From assembly GCF_027924605.1 (NCBI RefSeq), contig NZ_AP027042.1, positions 2,271,524-2,335,523 of the forward strand: a stretch of 64,000 bases of DNA, given 5' to 3'. The stretch comes from Dyella sp. GSA-30 (GTDB lineage Bacteria; Pseudomonadota; Gammaproteobacteria; Xanthomonadales; Rhodanobacteraceae). How positions within the stretch are numbered: the stretch's first letter is position 1; each line of letters begins with the position of its first letter. This document shows, piece by piece, positions 9,465 through 18,330 of this stretch. The notes under the pieces are model-generated. The model was not told the DNA's origin and searched no databases. It was given only the letters and a program-made list of their open reading frames with translations. The translations under genes and the position numbers were made by a program.

Positions 9465-10574
9465 CTACAAAGTGTCGAGCGCCACGGATCTACGAAAGTC
9501 CGACACCTTCTTGCCGAATGCGTTGACGGGGACTTCGACATATCGATGCACAAGGAAGGCGACGAGCATGGCCAGGCCAACGCTGACCATCCATGCGAAC
9601 GTATAGGACATACCCTTGTCGATCAGGATCGGCATGGCGACGTACCCGATCATCGAGTGAACCAGGTAGAGCGGAAAGCTGATGTCGGCCAGGAAGTCGA
9701 GAACCTTGTTGTCCCTGAAGCTATCTCTTAGTAGATAACAGGCCCAGAACAGAATCAGCGCATAGCTATAGTTCTTCACCAACGGGCCGAAGAATGCATT
9801 CTCATAGAACGCATTGATCGTGACGAACAGGGCGTAGATGATGACGCCATAACCCAGCGCAGCCCTTGCGCTCAGCTCGCCGTAGAGTACGTAGTAGAAC
9901 AGGCAGCCGAGGAACATGAGCGTCATATACCTCATGTCCGAGACCAGGTACGAAAAGAAAGCCTCCTGGCCGGATCCGTGCGTGGCGAAATAAGCGCCGA
10001 TACAACACAAGGCAAGAAAAGCCGTCGAGGTCATCATGACCTGGTGCGCTTGCCTGCCTATGAAGAAGATCAGGGCAACGATCGCGTAGAACTTGATTTC
10101 CACGGCCAGCGACCAGCAGACGAAATCCAGCGATGGGATGCCCGTTGCGCTATGAAGGAGTGTCAGGTTCTTCAGCAGAAACGGCCAACTGATGCGATCG
10201 GATAATGGCGTCGACCAGTACCATGAGCAAAGGACGTACATGCCGATGCTTATCAACAGGCAAAACCAGTAGACGGGATAGATGCGGAAGAATCGCCGTA
10301 TCAGGAACTTGCCCGTCGACAGGCTTCTCAAGCTGATCGGGATGACAAGCCCGCTGATCATAAAAAAGACGGCGACGCCGAAAACGCCGTAGAAGAATTC
10401 ACCGAATGGGGGCGACAGCACATGTCGTGTATACCCAGGTGGTACCGGCACAAAGCTCGCAGGCGTTCCCACGATCGAGCGTATGACAGGGGAGAAGAAA
10501 ATGCCCCAATAGTGATAGATGACGACCGATAGAGCGGCAACGGCGCGTAGTTGATGAGCAAATCTAAGCTTCAT
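9465..10574 (-). CDS. Acyltransferase 3 family membrane protein (OafA/YrhL-like)
   Basis: A 369-residue integral membrane protein with about ten hydrophobic segments that transfers acyl (often acetyl) groups to cell-surface sugars or other extracytoplasmic molecules. The family start LRAVAALSVVIYHYW carries the catalytic-type histidine, and FFMISGLVIPISL and RRFFRIYPVYWFCLLI are the usual first membrane segment and R-x-x-R region. Base composition is visibly more AT-rich than its neighbours, and it does not belong to a polysaccharide cluster. Both hint at horizontal acquisition. The substrate cannot be told from sequence. Confidence 0.9.
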   Translation of the reverse strand: MKLRFAHQLRAVAALSVVIYHYWGIFFSPVIRSIVGTPASFVPVPPGYTRHVLSPPFGEFFYGVFGVAVFFMISGLVIPISLRSLSTGKFLIRRFFRIYPVYWFCLLISIGMYVLCSWYWSTPLSDRISWPFLLKNLTLLHSATGIPSLDFVCWSLAVEIKFYAIVALIFFIGRQAHQVMMTSTAFLALCCIGAYFATHGSGQEAFFSYLVSDMRYMTLMFLGCLFYYVLYGELSARAALGYGVIIYALFVTINAFYENAFFGPLVKNYSYALILFWACYLLRDSFRDNKVLDFLADISFPLYLVHSMIGYVAMPILIDKGMSYTFAWMVSVGLAMLVAFLVHRYVEVPVNAFGKKVSDFRRSVALDTL

Positions 10575-10621
10575 GTCGTGCCGGCTGCCCTAGCTCGTTA
10601 CATGCTTGCGTTCACCTGCCA

Positions 10622-11419
10622 TCAAAAGCGATAGACGAAACCCAGCGACGTAGTCACCTGGTTGGCCGAGCCGAAGCGCTTCACCAGGGGGCTGTCGGCG
10701 GCATCACCAAGCAGGCGCGCGTAATCCACCGATAGCAATACGGCCGTGCGCCGGGTTACCGGGATCAATGCATCGTATTCCAGCTCGATCTGTTGATTGC
10801 CGGCGCTCGGGTTCCAGGCGTAAGTGCCCAATTGTGCCGCCTGGGTTGCGGTGACGCCGAAGAAACGGCGCATGGCCGGTGCATTCATCGCCTGCCATTG
10901 CAACTGTATGGACTCCTCGATCCCCCACAACGGCGGCAATCCGCTGTCGACATAGAGGTTGAGATAGGCACCGGCACCTTCGGTATCGTGACTGAGCGTG
11001 GCGCCGAAATTCACGATGTCGTTCGGGTGATATTCGATATAGCCGCCCGCATTGAGCCGCGGCGACAGCGAGTCGACGATGCCGGCCAGGCGCGGGCCCA
11101 GATCTTCGTGGCTGCGGCCCCACATGTAATTGCCGTAAAAACCGCCTTGCCAGCCGTCGCGGTGGATGAAATCGACGGTGAGCCCGTCGGACGTGGACAA
11201 GGTGATGTTCTTATCCACCGTCACCTGGATAAACGGCGCCAATTGATCGCGGTGGTTGTCCGAGCCTATCCATCCGGGCATGCGCATCACACCGGCGCCG
11301 ACGTAATTGGTGAAATCACCGGTCGGCTCGTTATCGGCGTGTGCAAGCGATGGCATGCCGGTCAATCCGAGCATGCAAAGCGCCAGCAACGCGAGCGCCG
11401 GCCGATGTTGCGGTATCAC
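10622..11419 (-). CDS. MipA/OmpV family outer-membrane protein
   Basis: The start is taken as GTG, overlapping the adaptor gene's stop by 3 bases (GTGA); this gives 265 residues beginning with a clear signal peptide (VIPQHRPALALLALCMLGLTG, cut near AHA). An ATG further upstream would add 34 residues without signal character. The mature part shows beta-barrel features and ends in a terminal aromatic (LGFVYRF), the outer-membrane assembly signal. MipA/OmpV proteins are barrels; E. coli MipA scaffolds a murein hydrolase-synthase complex. It is the last gene of the ABC efflux operon. Confidence 0.85.
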   Translation of the reverse strand: MIPQHRPALALLALCMLGLTGMPSLAHADNEPTGDFTNYVGAGVMRMPGWIGSDNHRDQLAPFIQVTVDKNITLSTSDGLTVDFIHRDGWQGGFYGNYMWGRSHEDLGPRLAGIVDSLSPRLNAGGYIEYHPNDIVNFGATLSHDTEGAGAYLNLYVDSGLPPLWGIEESIQLQWQAMNAPAMRRFFGVTATQAAQLGTYAWNPSAGNQQIELEYDALIPVTRRTAVLLSVDYARLLGDAADSPLVKRFGSANQVTTSLGFVYRF

Positions 11420-12345
11420 GATGCGGGCGTTCCTGCCTTGCTGTTGGCGGGGAAGCGCACGAGCACACGTTGTCCGATGCGCAACGACGCCGGCGGGGCC
11501 TGGTCGAACACCAGCACGCATTCCACCGAGCGCGTGGTCGAGCGAACCATGGGGTCCTCTTCCAGGGTGCTGGCGCCGAACACGGCGCCGATGCGAAGCA
11601 CGCGTGCATGCAGTGGCGTGCCACCGCTGCCGCCGTCTTCAATGACCTCGGCCTGCATGCCTTCATGGACGACGCCGACGAAGGACTCGTTGAGTTCGGC
11701 GCGCACGATTCGCGGGGCATCGGGAAGCAGCACGAAGGCGGGGCCCGAGGACGTAGATACGGTCGCGCCAGGCTGGATCGTACGGCTGACGATCTGGCCG
11801 TCCACCGGCGCGTTGAGGCTGCGCTGGGTCAGCTCATAGCGTGCGGCCGCGAGTTTCTGTGCCGCCAACGTGGCTGCAGCGCGGGTATTTTCCAGCTCAC
11901 CCTGCAACTGGTCGGCGGCCTGGCGCGCGTCGTCCGCGCTCTGGCCATCGGCCGCTCCGGCAGCCGCGGCACTGGCCAGGCGTTGTGCGCGCTGTTGTGC
12001 GGCCTTGATGCGTGTCTGCAGCAAGGTCGCCTGAGCTTGTGCCTGTTGTTGCTCGGCCTGCGCGGCGTCGATGGCCAACTGCGCCGGCTGCGTATCCAGT
12101 CGAGCGAGCAACTGGCCTTTGTGTACGTTGTCGCCCTCGTGCACCTTGATCTCGGCCACTACGCCATCGCGCGGCATGGCAAGGCGCAGCAGACCGCCCT
12201 CGATGTCGACACGACCGCGCGCAACGGCTTGGTAGGCCGGCGCGGCGGCCTGTGCCGTGGTCTGGTTCGAGTCCCTGCCCGAGCAGGCCGCCAGGCTGGC
12301 GGCTGCGATCAACAGCAGCGACGGGTAAAACAAGCGCGAACTCAT
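11416..12345 (-). CDS. Periplasmic adaptor lipoprotein of an ABC efflux system (HlyD/MacA type)
   Basis: A 309-residue membrane-fusion protein. It begins with a lipoprotein signal (LLLIAAASLAAC, cysteine 21). A lipoyl/barrel half follows (GLLRLAMPRDGVVAEIKVHEGDNVHKGQLLARLD), then a long coiled-coil hairpin rich in Ala and Gln and the returning half (NAPVDGQIVSRTIQPGATV). It links the inner-membrane permease to the outer-membrane factor encoded upstream in the same operon. The start overlaps the ATPase stop (ATGA), and the stop overlaps the MipA start. Confidence 0.92.
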   Translation of the reverse strand: MSSRLFYPSLLLIAAASLAACSGRDSNQTTAQAAAPAYQAVARGRVDIEGGLLRLAMPRDGVVAEIKVHEGDNVHKGQLLARLDTQPAQLAIDAAQAEQQQAQAQATLLQTRIKAAQQRAQRLASAAAAGAADGQSADDARQAADQLQGELENTRAAATLAAQKLAAARYELTQRSLNAPVDGQIVSRTIQPGATVSTSSGPAFVLLPDAPRIVRAELNESFVGVVHEGMQAEVIEDGGSGGTPLHARVLRIGAVFGASTLEEDPMVRSTTRSVECVLVFDQAPPASLRIGQRVLVRFPANSKAGTPAS

Positions 12346-13097
12346 GTAGAAGGTTCCTCGATATCGTCGCCGGCGGTGCCGGTCGCGATGGCTGGCCGAT
12401 GATCGCTCAATATGCGGCCATCCTCCATGGTCAGAACGCGGTCAGCGTGGCCGACCAGGCGTGGATCATGCGTGACGCAGAGCACCGTGGTGCCGTGCGT
12501 GCGGGCGATGCGATGCAGTATGTCGATGACGATCTGGCCGTTGGCGGCATCCAGCGCGCTGGTCGGCTCGTCGGCGAACAGCAGCTCCGGCTCCTTGGCC
12601 AGCGCGCGCGCGATCGCCACGCGTTGTTTCTCGCCACCGGAGAGCTCGGACGGGCGCAGCTCCATGCGCGGGCCCAGGCCGACCTCTTCGAGTGATTCGG
12701 CCGCCCGGCGGCGAGCCTCGGCATCGGACAGGCCCAGATAGCTCAGCGGTAGCGCGACCTGTTCCAGTGCATTCAGGGCTGGGAACAGATTGAAGCCCTG
12801 AAACACGAAGCCGGTGTGATGCAGGCGGAAACGCTCGAGCTCACGCGTATTCAATTCGCCCAGGTCCTGACCGAGCGCGCTGACGCCGCCCTGGTCGGGC
12901 CGTTGCAGGCCGCTCAGGATCGAGAGCAGGGTGCTCTTGCCGCAACCGGACGGGCCGGAAATCAGGGTCAGCTCGCCTGCGCCTACATCGAGGCTGAGGT
13001 CCTGCAGCACGGCCGAACGGAGCTTTCCGTTGGTGAAAGCCTTGCTCACGCTGCGCGCTTGCAGCGATGTCGACGGAATGGATGGCTGGCTCGACAT
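12342..13097 (-). CDS. ABC transporter ATP-binding protein (MacB/LolD type)
   Basis: A 251-residue nucleotide-binding subunit. It carries Walker A GPSGCGKST, Q-loop FVFQGFNLFPALNALEQV, signature LSGGEKQRVAIARAL, Walker B LLFADEPTSALDAANG and H-loop VLCVTHDPRL. The LSGGEKQR and FADEPT wording matches the MacB/LolD/DevA group, which works with FtsX-type permeases that do mechanotransmission rather than classical transport. It starts 3 bases after the permease gene and overlaps the adaptor gene, so stoichiometric expression is likely. Confidence 0.95.
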   Translation of the reverse strand: MSSQPSIPSTSLQARSVSKAFTNGKLRSAVLQDLSLDVGAGELTLISGPSGCGKSTLLSILSGLQRPDQGGVSALGQDLGELNTRELERFRLHHTGFVFQGFNLFPALNALEQVALPLSYLGLSDAEARRRAAESLEEVGLGPRMELRPSELSGGEKQRVAIARALAKEPELLFADEPTSALDAANGQIVIDILHRIARTHGTTVLCVTHDPRLVGHADRVLTMEDGRILSDHRPAIATGTAGDDIEEPST

Positions 13098-13100
13098 CGC

Positions 13101-14234
13101 TTATCTCAACAAGGTGGCCGGATCGGCACGGCGCAGGCTGCGCATCGCGGCGAGACCCGAAACGATGGCCAGGCCAAGAATCAGCACGACGCAGGCGATG
13201 ATCGCGGCAAACGAAAAGGCCACCGGCACGCTGTAGCTGCGCGCCAGCAGAAACAGCACGCCACCCAATATGAGGCTGCCAAGCAGGCCCAGCGCACCGA
13301 CCCAGAACGCCTGTTCGAGTACGACCTTGCGCAATGCGCCCACACCCACGCCTAATGCATTGAGCGTGGCGTATTCGCGCACCGAGCCGACCACGGCCGC
13401 GACCAGTGTCTGGCTGGTGATCACCGCGCCGACCAGGAACACGATACCCGCCAGAAACAGCACGGCGGCACCGGCGCCGGTGTCCAGCATCCAGTACATC
13501 TTCGAGCGGCGTGCGAAATTCTTGGCCGTCCATACCTCGTACGGACCGAAACTGGTGGCCCCGCGCAAGCGCTTGGCCACCACGCGCGCATCGGCCGGGT
13601 TATGCAGCTTGGCGACGAAGTAGGTCATGCGACCGACATTGGCCGAATCGGTGTCCAGGTCACGTGCGGTAGCGAGCGAAGCCACCACATTGACGCCGCC
13701 GAGTGCGCGCAAGCCGGAGCCCACGCCAACGACCTGCACGCGGCGACCGTTAATGATGGCGCTGTCGCCGACGTTGACGCCCAGGCTGCTCAGATCGGCG
13801 CGATCGACGACCACCGCATTGGGTTCGTTCAAGCGTTGCCGCAGCTCGGGCGATAGCGCTTGCGAAAACATCAGGCCGTCCGGGCGCGGATCGATGCCCG
13901 ATACGAATACCGATACGCCACCGTTGTCGCTGGGGCCGCGCCAGTCGGCATCGACCCAATGGAACGGCTCGACGCGGCTTATCGCCGGATCCATCAGCAA
14001 GCGCATTTCCACGTCGGTATCGATCGATCGGCCCAGGTTGACGCTCTGCGTACCCGGATAACCGGCCCAAAGGTCGGCCGACGATCCGGTGATATAGACG
14101 CTGGCGCTGCCGAAAATGCCCAGCACTAGGGCGGCCTGCAGCAACTGCAGCAACCCGGCGAAGCACACGGCGAGGATGGCGGGCAGAAAGCGGCGCCATT
14201 CGTAGACCAGCGTCTTGCGCGCGAGAGCGACCAT
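13101..14234 (-). CDS. ABC transporter permease, FtsX/MacB type (DevC-like)
   Basis: A 377-residue permease with one N-terminal membrane helix (LPAILAVCFAGLLQLLQAALVLGI), a large periplasmic domain of about 230 residues, and three C-terminal helices (AAVLFLAGIVFLVGAVITSQ; ALGLLGSLILGGVLFLLA; FSFAAIIACVVLILGLAIVSGL). This is the FtsX-domain layout of DevC/MacB systems. Its first base is shared with the last base of the outer-membrane factor gene. The substrate is unknown. Confidence 0.93.
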   Translation of the reverse strand: MVALARKTLVYEWRRFLPAILAVCFAGLLQLLQAALVLGIFGSASVYITGSSADLWAGYPGTQSVNLGRSIDTDVEMRLLMDPAISRVEPFHWVDADWRGPSDNGGVSVFVSGIDPRPDGLMFSQALSPELRQRLNEPNAVVVDRADLSSLGVNVGDSAIINGRRVQVVGVGSGLRALGGVNVVASLATARDLDTDSANVGRMTYFVAKLHNPADARVVAKRLRGATSFGPYEVWTAKNFARRSKMYWMLDTGAGAAVLFLAGIVFLVGAVITSQTLVAAVVGSVREYATLNALGVGVGALRKVVLEQAFWVGALGLLGSLILGGVLFLLARSYSVPVAFSFAAIIACVVLILGLAIVSGLAAMRSLRRADPATLLR

Positions 14235-15727
14235 CAGTTCTTTCCCGCCGCATGCTTGTCGTGTGGTTTGTCGGCGGCGATCGGCGCTCCACCGAGCGCT
14301 TTATAAAGCGAGACATAGGCAAGATCGCGTGCGGCCCGGGCACTGATCAGATCGAGCTGGGCACGCTGTTGTTCGAGCACGCTGTCCTGCAGATCGAGTG
14401 TGCTGCTCAGTTGCAGTTCGGTACGTTTCTGCGCGGCGGCGGTGCTCTGATCCAGGGAATCCAGCGCCGACTGCGAGAACTGTTCGCGACCGCGCAACTG
14501 TTCCAGATCGCCCATCGCCATTTCCACTTCGGCCACGCCCTGCAACACCGCCTGGCGATAGGCCAGCACGGCTGCCTGCAGCTGATGATCCTTGGCGTGG
14601 GCGGTAGCCAACCGTTGGCCCCAATCGAACAGCGGCATGTCGATCACCGGGCCAACCGAAAAAATGCCTTCGCCTGTATGCACGCGATGGTTGCGTGCGA
14701 TGTTGGTGGACCATTGCAGCGACGTGCCGATGCCGATATGCGGCAGGACGTCGGCATGGCTCAGGCCTGCCTCGCCCGCTGTGCGCAGCACTTCGGCCTC
14801 GGCGGCGGCGATTTCCGGCCGGGTGCGCAGCAGGTCGCCGGGCGCCTTGGTGACTTGCCAGTCGCCCAGTTGCGGCTGCGGCCCCGGTTGCAGCCACGCG
14901 TCGTCGGGTTCGTTCTGGCCAAGCAACACCGCCAGCTGCTGTGCGCTGTTATTGATGGCTTGCTGCGGTTCGGCCAGGGCCGCCTGGGCACGTGCCAGTT
15001 CGGCTTGGGCGCGCGCCACCTCGGCCGGAGGGCTCAGCTTCAACTGTTCACGTACGCCAAGCAGGCGCACTTTTTCTTGTTGCGCGTCGCGCATCGCGGT
15101 CAGTGTGCGCATCTGCTGTTGGGCTGAGCGCAGTTCGACCCAGCGTCGCGTGACCTCGGCCACCAGGGAGACGCGCGCGCCACGCATGGCGGCGGCGGCC
15201 TGGTTTTCCTGGCTCTGGGCAACGCGACCGGCGTTTTTCCAGGTCCCGAAAAGCGGGAGTTCCCATAGCGCATCGAAACCGACCACGAAGAACGACGCGC
15301 TGGTATCCGGGTCGATCACGTCATTGGTGCGCAGGCTCAGCGACGGCAGGTAGCTGTCGTGGCTATGGCCGTTCAAGATTCGCGCGGCGCGCAGGCGCTC
15401 CGCTGCCTGAGCCAGATCCAGGTTGTTCTGCAAGGCGCGGTCGATCAGGGTATCCAGCTCCGGATCGCCCAGCGCTTTCCACCATTCGCGCAGGTCGGCC
15501 TGCGCGGGGCGCGCATCGGCCGGCATATTGCGCCAGGCATCGGGTACGGACGGTTTCAGTGCGGGCAGGGGGGCGGCGGAGCAGCCCGCCAGCAGCACCA
15601 GGCCCATGCACAGCAACCATGGCGATCCGCCAGGCGGGAGCCATCGCCGGGGGGCGGCGCCGAACAATGAGTGCAGCTTGAACGGAAACAGGGCGAAACT
15701 CCCGAGGCCTGCGACGAGGAAAGCCAT
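14234..15727 (-). CDS. Outer-membrane efflux lipoprotein (TolC/NodT family)
   Basis: The outer-membrane channel of the ABC efflux operon. The protein has the lipobox LVLLAGC, the domain start WWKALGDPELDTLIDRALQNNLDLAQAAERL, and the second repeat of the trimeric alpha-barrel (EIAAAEAEVLRTAGEAGLSHADVLPHIGIG). The start is uncertain. I chose the ATG at MAFLVAGLGSF (497 residues), but an ATG 117 bases upstream and an in-frame TTG closer to the lipobox are possible; none has a convincing ribosome binding site. It is the first gene of the five-gene minus-strand operon. Having its own channel in the operon is less common for MacAB-like systems, which often borrow TolC. Confidence 0.9.
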   Translation of the reverse strand: MAFLVAGLGSFALFPFKLHSLFGAAPRRWLPPGGSPWLLCMGLVLLAGCSAAPLPALKPSVPDAWRNMPADARPAQADLREWWKALGDPELDTLIDRALQNNLDLAQAAERLRAARILNGHSHDSYLPSLSLRTNDVIDPDTSASFFVVGFDALWELPLFGTWKNAGRVAQSQENQAAAAMRGARVSLVAEVTRRWVELRSAQQQMRTLTAMRDAQQEKVRLLGVREQLKLSPPAEVARAQAELARAQAALAEPQQAINNSAQQLAVLLGQNEPDDAWLQPGPQPQLGDWQVTKAPGDLLRTRPEIAAAEAEVLRTAGEAGLSHADVLPHIGIGTSLQWSTNIARNHRVHTGEGIFSVGPVIDMPLFDWGQRLATAHAKDHQLQAAVLAYRQAVLQGVAEVEMAMGDLEQLRGREQFSQSALDSLDQSTAAAQKRTELQLSSTLDLQDSVLEQQRAQLDLISARAARDLAYVSLYKALGGAPIAADKPHDKHAAGKN

Positions 15728-15988
15728 CAGATGACGAGGGTTGCCGTGAGTTCCCAGCCGGTATCCGTCGCCCGAGGCGAGGTCGGCCGGACCCAACCGG
15801 CATCTGCCGCCAGCCCCTGAGGGCTTCAGGCAGAGGAGAAGCATAACCGCTGAACCTTGACGGCGTCCTTAGTGCGGCCGGGATTATCGCAATCATTTAT
15901 GAATAAAAAAGGCAGCGGCGGCAAAAGAAAGGGGGCCGAAAGGGGGGTACACCCAAGATGCGCCAACCTTAACGTTGGAGTGGCGTGC

Positions 15989-16687
15989 GTGACTGCGTGG
16001 AAAATCCTCTGCGATTTCGATGGCACCATCTCCGTCGAAGACGTGATCGACTCGCTGCTGGATCGTTTCGGCCGTCCCGGTTGGGAGACGCTGGAGCGGG
16101 ATTGGCGTGCGGGCAAGATCGGTTCGCGTGAGTGCATGACCGGACAGGTTGACTTGCTCGACATGACCCGGGTTGAGCTGGACAAGCATCTGTCCACGTT
16201 GTGGATCGATCATGCCTTCCCGGATTTCGTCGCCAAGGCGCGCGAATTGAACACGCCGATCCGCGTGGTCAGCGACGGTCTCGATTACGCCATTCACCAG
16301 ATCCTGGGGCGTTACGGTCTGGATGACCTGCCGCTGGCCGCCAATCACCTGGCGCCCGCCACGCCGCAGCGTCAATGGCAGCTGACCTCGCCCTTCCAGG
16401 CCGAAGGTTGCCGCAGCGGCACCTGCAAGTGCGCCTGTGTCGAGCAGGCCCGCCAGGGTGGCCACAAGACCCTTCTGATCGGTGACGGTGCGTCCGACTT
16501 CTGCGCCGCCGACCGCGTCGATTTTGTTTTTGCCAAGCATCGCCTGATCGAGCATTGCCGCCACGCCGGCATTCCCTACGTGCCGATCACCGGCTTCGAA
16601 GATGCCTTGGAGCTGTTGCCCAAGTTGCTCGATGGCAGCCTCACCGAATACGTCGTCCCTGCGGTCGCCACGGCTGCGATCCGCTAA
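15989..16687 (+). CDS. MtnX-like HAD-IB family phosphatase
   Basis: The start is a GTG with GGAG eight bases upstream, directly before the domain start WKILCDFDGTIS; this gives 232 residues. HAD motif I is DFDGT (nucleophile Asp), motif II lies in IRVVSDGLD, and motif IV in LLIGDGASDFCAADRVDFVFAK. The CRSGTCKCACVEQARQGG segment before motif IV matches the MtnX group, which dephosphorylates an enol intermediate in methionine salvage. No other mtn gene is nearby. Instead it is 42 bases upstream of a class III aminotransferase, so the true substrate may be another phosphorylated small molecule. Confidence 0.85.
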   Translation: MTAWKILCDFDGTISVEDVIDSLLDRFGRPGWETLERDWRAGKIGSRECMTGQVDLLDMTRVELDKHLSTLWIDHAFPDFVAKARELNTPIRVVSDGLDYAIHQILGRYGLDDLPLAANHLAPATPQRQWQLTSPFQAEGCRSGTCKCACVEQARQGGHKTLLIGDGASDFCAADRVDFVFAKHRLIEHCRHAGIPYVPITGFEDALELLPKLLDGSLTEYVVPAVATAAIR

Positions 16688-16729
16688 GTCCCCCTTTCGC
16701 CTGAACCTGAAAAATCCGGATTTCTCTCG

Positions 16730-18136
16730 ATGAATGTTTACGACAAGAACGCGGACGTCGTGATCGACGACGCGCAGCTGCTTGCTGACGAAGCCCAGTA
16801 CAGCTCGTTCGGCGACACCGTGCATTATGTGGACCCGCCCAAGATCTTCCGCCACGGCGAGGGCAGCTACATGTACGACACGGCCGGCGTGCCGTTCCTC
16901 GATTTGCAGATGTGGTACTCGGCGGTCAACTTCGGCTACGGCAACAAGCGCCTGAACGACACGCTCAAGCGCCAGATCGACGTGCTGCCGCAGGTCGCCA
17001 GCCAGTACCTGCATCAGACCCGCATCCAGCTGGCCAAGACGATCGCGGTCGATGCGCAGGAAAAGTTCGGCTTGAAGGGCCGCGTGCACTTCAATGTCGG
17101 CGGTGCGCAGGCGGTCGAAGACTCGCTCAAGCTGGTGCGTAACTACTCCAACGGCAAGAGCCTGATGTTCGCCTTCGAAGGCGGTTATCACGGCCGCACG
17201 CTGGGTGCTTCGTCGATCACCTCGAGCTACCGCTACCGTCGTCGCTTCGGCCACTTCGGCGAGCGCGCCATGTTCATCCCGTTCCCGTATCCGTTCCGGC
17301 GCCCGAAGGGCATGACGCCGGAAGAGTATTCGGACGCCTGCGTGCGCCAGTTCGAGCGCCTGTTCGAAACCGAATACAACGGTGTGTGGGACCCCAAGGT
17401 CAATCAGGCCGAATACGCCGCGTTCTACGTCGAGCCGATCCAGGGCACCGGCGGTTACGTGATCCCGCCGAAGAACTTCTTCAAGGACCTGAAGAAGGTG
17501 CTGGACAAGTACGGCATCCTGATGGTCGTCGACGAAATTCAGATGGGTTTCTGGCGTACCGGCAAGCTGTGGTCGATCGAGCACTTCGGCGTGACGCCGG
17601 ATGCGATCGTCTTCGGCAAGGCGCTGACCAACGGTCTCAACCCGTTGTCGGGTCTGTGGGCCCGTGAAGAGCTGATCAACCCGACCATCTTCCCGCCGGG
17701 TTCGACCCACTCGACCTTCAACTCCAACCCGCTGGGTACCTCGCTGGGTCTGGAAGTGATCAAGATGGGTTACGAGCTGAACTACGAGAAGACCGTCGCC
17801 GAGAAGGGCGCCCACTTCCTCGATGGCCTGAAGGACCTGCAGAAGCGCCACAAGGAAATCGGCGACGTCGATGGCCTCGGTCTGGCGCTGCGTGCGGAAA
17901 TCTGCACCGACGACGGCTTCACGCCGAACAAGGCACTGCTCGACAAGATGGTCGACATCGGCTTGGCCGGCGATCTGCAGCACAACGGCAAGAAGATCGG
18001 CCTGGTGCTCGATGTCGGCGGTTGGTACAAGAACGTCATCACCTTTGCCCCGTCGCTGGATATCAGCCACGAGGAAATCGACCTGGCCATGGCGCTGCTC
18101 GATCAGCTGCTGACCAAGGCGAAAAAGGCCATGTAA
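16730..18136 (+). CDS. Class III pyridoxal-phosphate aminotransferase
   Basis: A 468-residue enzyme of the ornithine/4-aminobutyrate aminotransferase fold. The PLP lysine is in FGKALTNGL; other family stretches are MFAFEGGYHGRTLGASSIT, EPIQGTGGYVIPPKNFF, and MVVDEIQMGFWRTGKLW. The Q-M-G-F-W-R wording differs from the usual Q-x-G-x-G-R-T of acetylornithine and GABA enzymes, so the substrate class is open. The codon use is strongly biased to C-ending codons, which suggests high expression. A strong terminator follows the gene directly. Confidence 0.92.
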   Translation: MNVYDKNADVVIDDAQLLADEAQYSSFGDTVHYVDPPKIFRHGEGSYMYDTAGVPFLDLQMWYSAVNFGYGNKRLNDTLKRQIDVLPQVASQYLHQTRIQLAKTIAVDAQEKFGLKGRVHFNVGGAQAVEDSLKLVRNYSNGKSLMFAFEGGYHGRTLGASSITSSYRYRRRFGHFGERAMFIPFPYPFRRPKGMTPEEYSDACVRQFERLFETEYNGVWDPKVNQAEYAAFYVEPIQGTGGYVIPPKNFFKDLKKVLDKYGILMVVDEIQMGFWRTGKLWSIEHFGVTPDAIVFGKALTNGLNPLSGLWAREELINPTIFPPGSTHSTFNSNPLGTSLGLEVIKMGYELNYEKTVAEKGAHFLDGLKDLQKRHKEIGDVDGLGLALRAEICTDDGFTPNKALLDKMVDIGLAGDLQHNGKKIGLVLDVGGWYKNVITFAPSLDISHEEIDLAMALLDQLLTKAKKAM

Positions 18137-18141
18137 GTTTC

Positions 18142-18178
18142 CGGAGCGAGTGCGCTGCTCGCCTCGCTCCGTCTTTTT
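18142..18178 (+). terminator. Rho-independent terminator after the aminotransferase gene
   Basis: A 9-bp perfect stem (CGGAGCGAG with CTCGCTCCG) around a 12-base loop, followed by TCTTTTT. It starts 5 bases after the stop codon. Confidence 0.9.
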
Positions 18179-18214
18179 ATGTCCGTAATTTCCCGTGCAG
18201 GGGAAGTGTGACAG

Positions 18215-18246
18215 CGGCGGCGCCTTCGGGGCGTCGCCGTTTTTTT
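18215..18246 (+). terminator. Second rho-independent terminator
   Basis: A 10-bp GC-rich stem with one G-T pair (CGGCGGCGCC with GGCGTCGCCG) and a 5-base loop, followed by seven T. It lies about 40 bases beyond the first terminator, so it is either a back-up or the end of a very short separate transcript. Confidence 0.85.
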
Positions 18247-18330
18247 GTGTCTTTTTTGTGGGCAGGCCTTTTAAGGTTTTTATAAGCGACACCCGGGATA
18301 ATTCCGGGGTGGCTCACGAAGGCGCCGGGC

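Noticed and set aside
11420-11521. ATG start for the MipA/OmpV gene deep inside the adaptor gene
   Set aside because: The extra 34 residues are Arg- and Pro-rich and would spoil the signal peptide; the GTG overlapping the adaptor stop fits the coupling seen in the rest of the operon.
15893-18292. 799-codon open frame on the minus strand
   Set aside because: Antisense to the HAD phosphatase and the aminotransferase, and it reads through two strong terminator hairpins; no protein family features.
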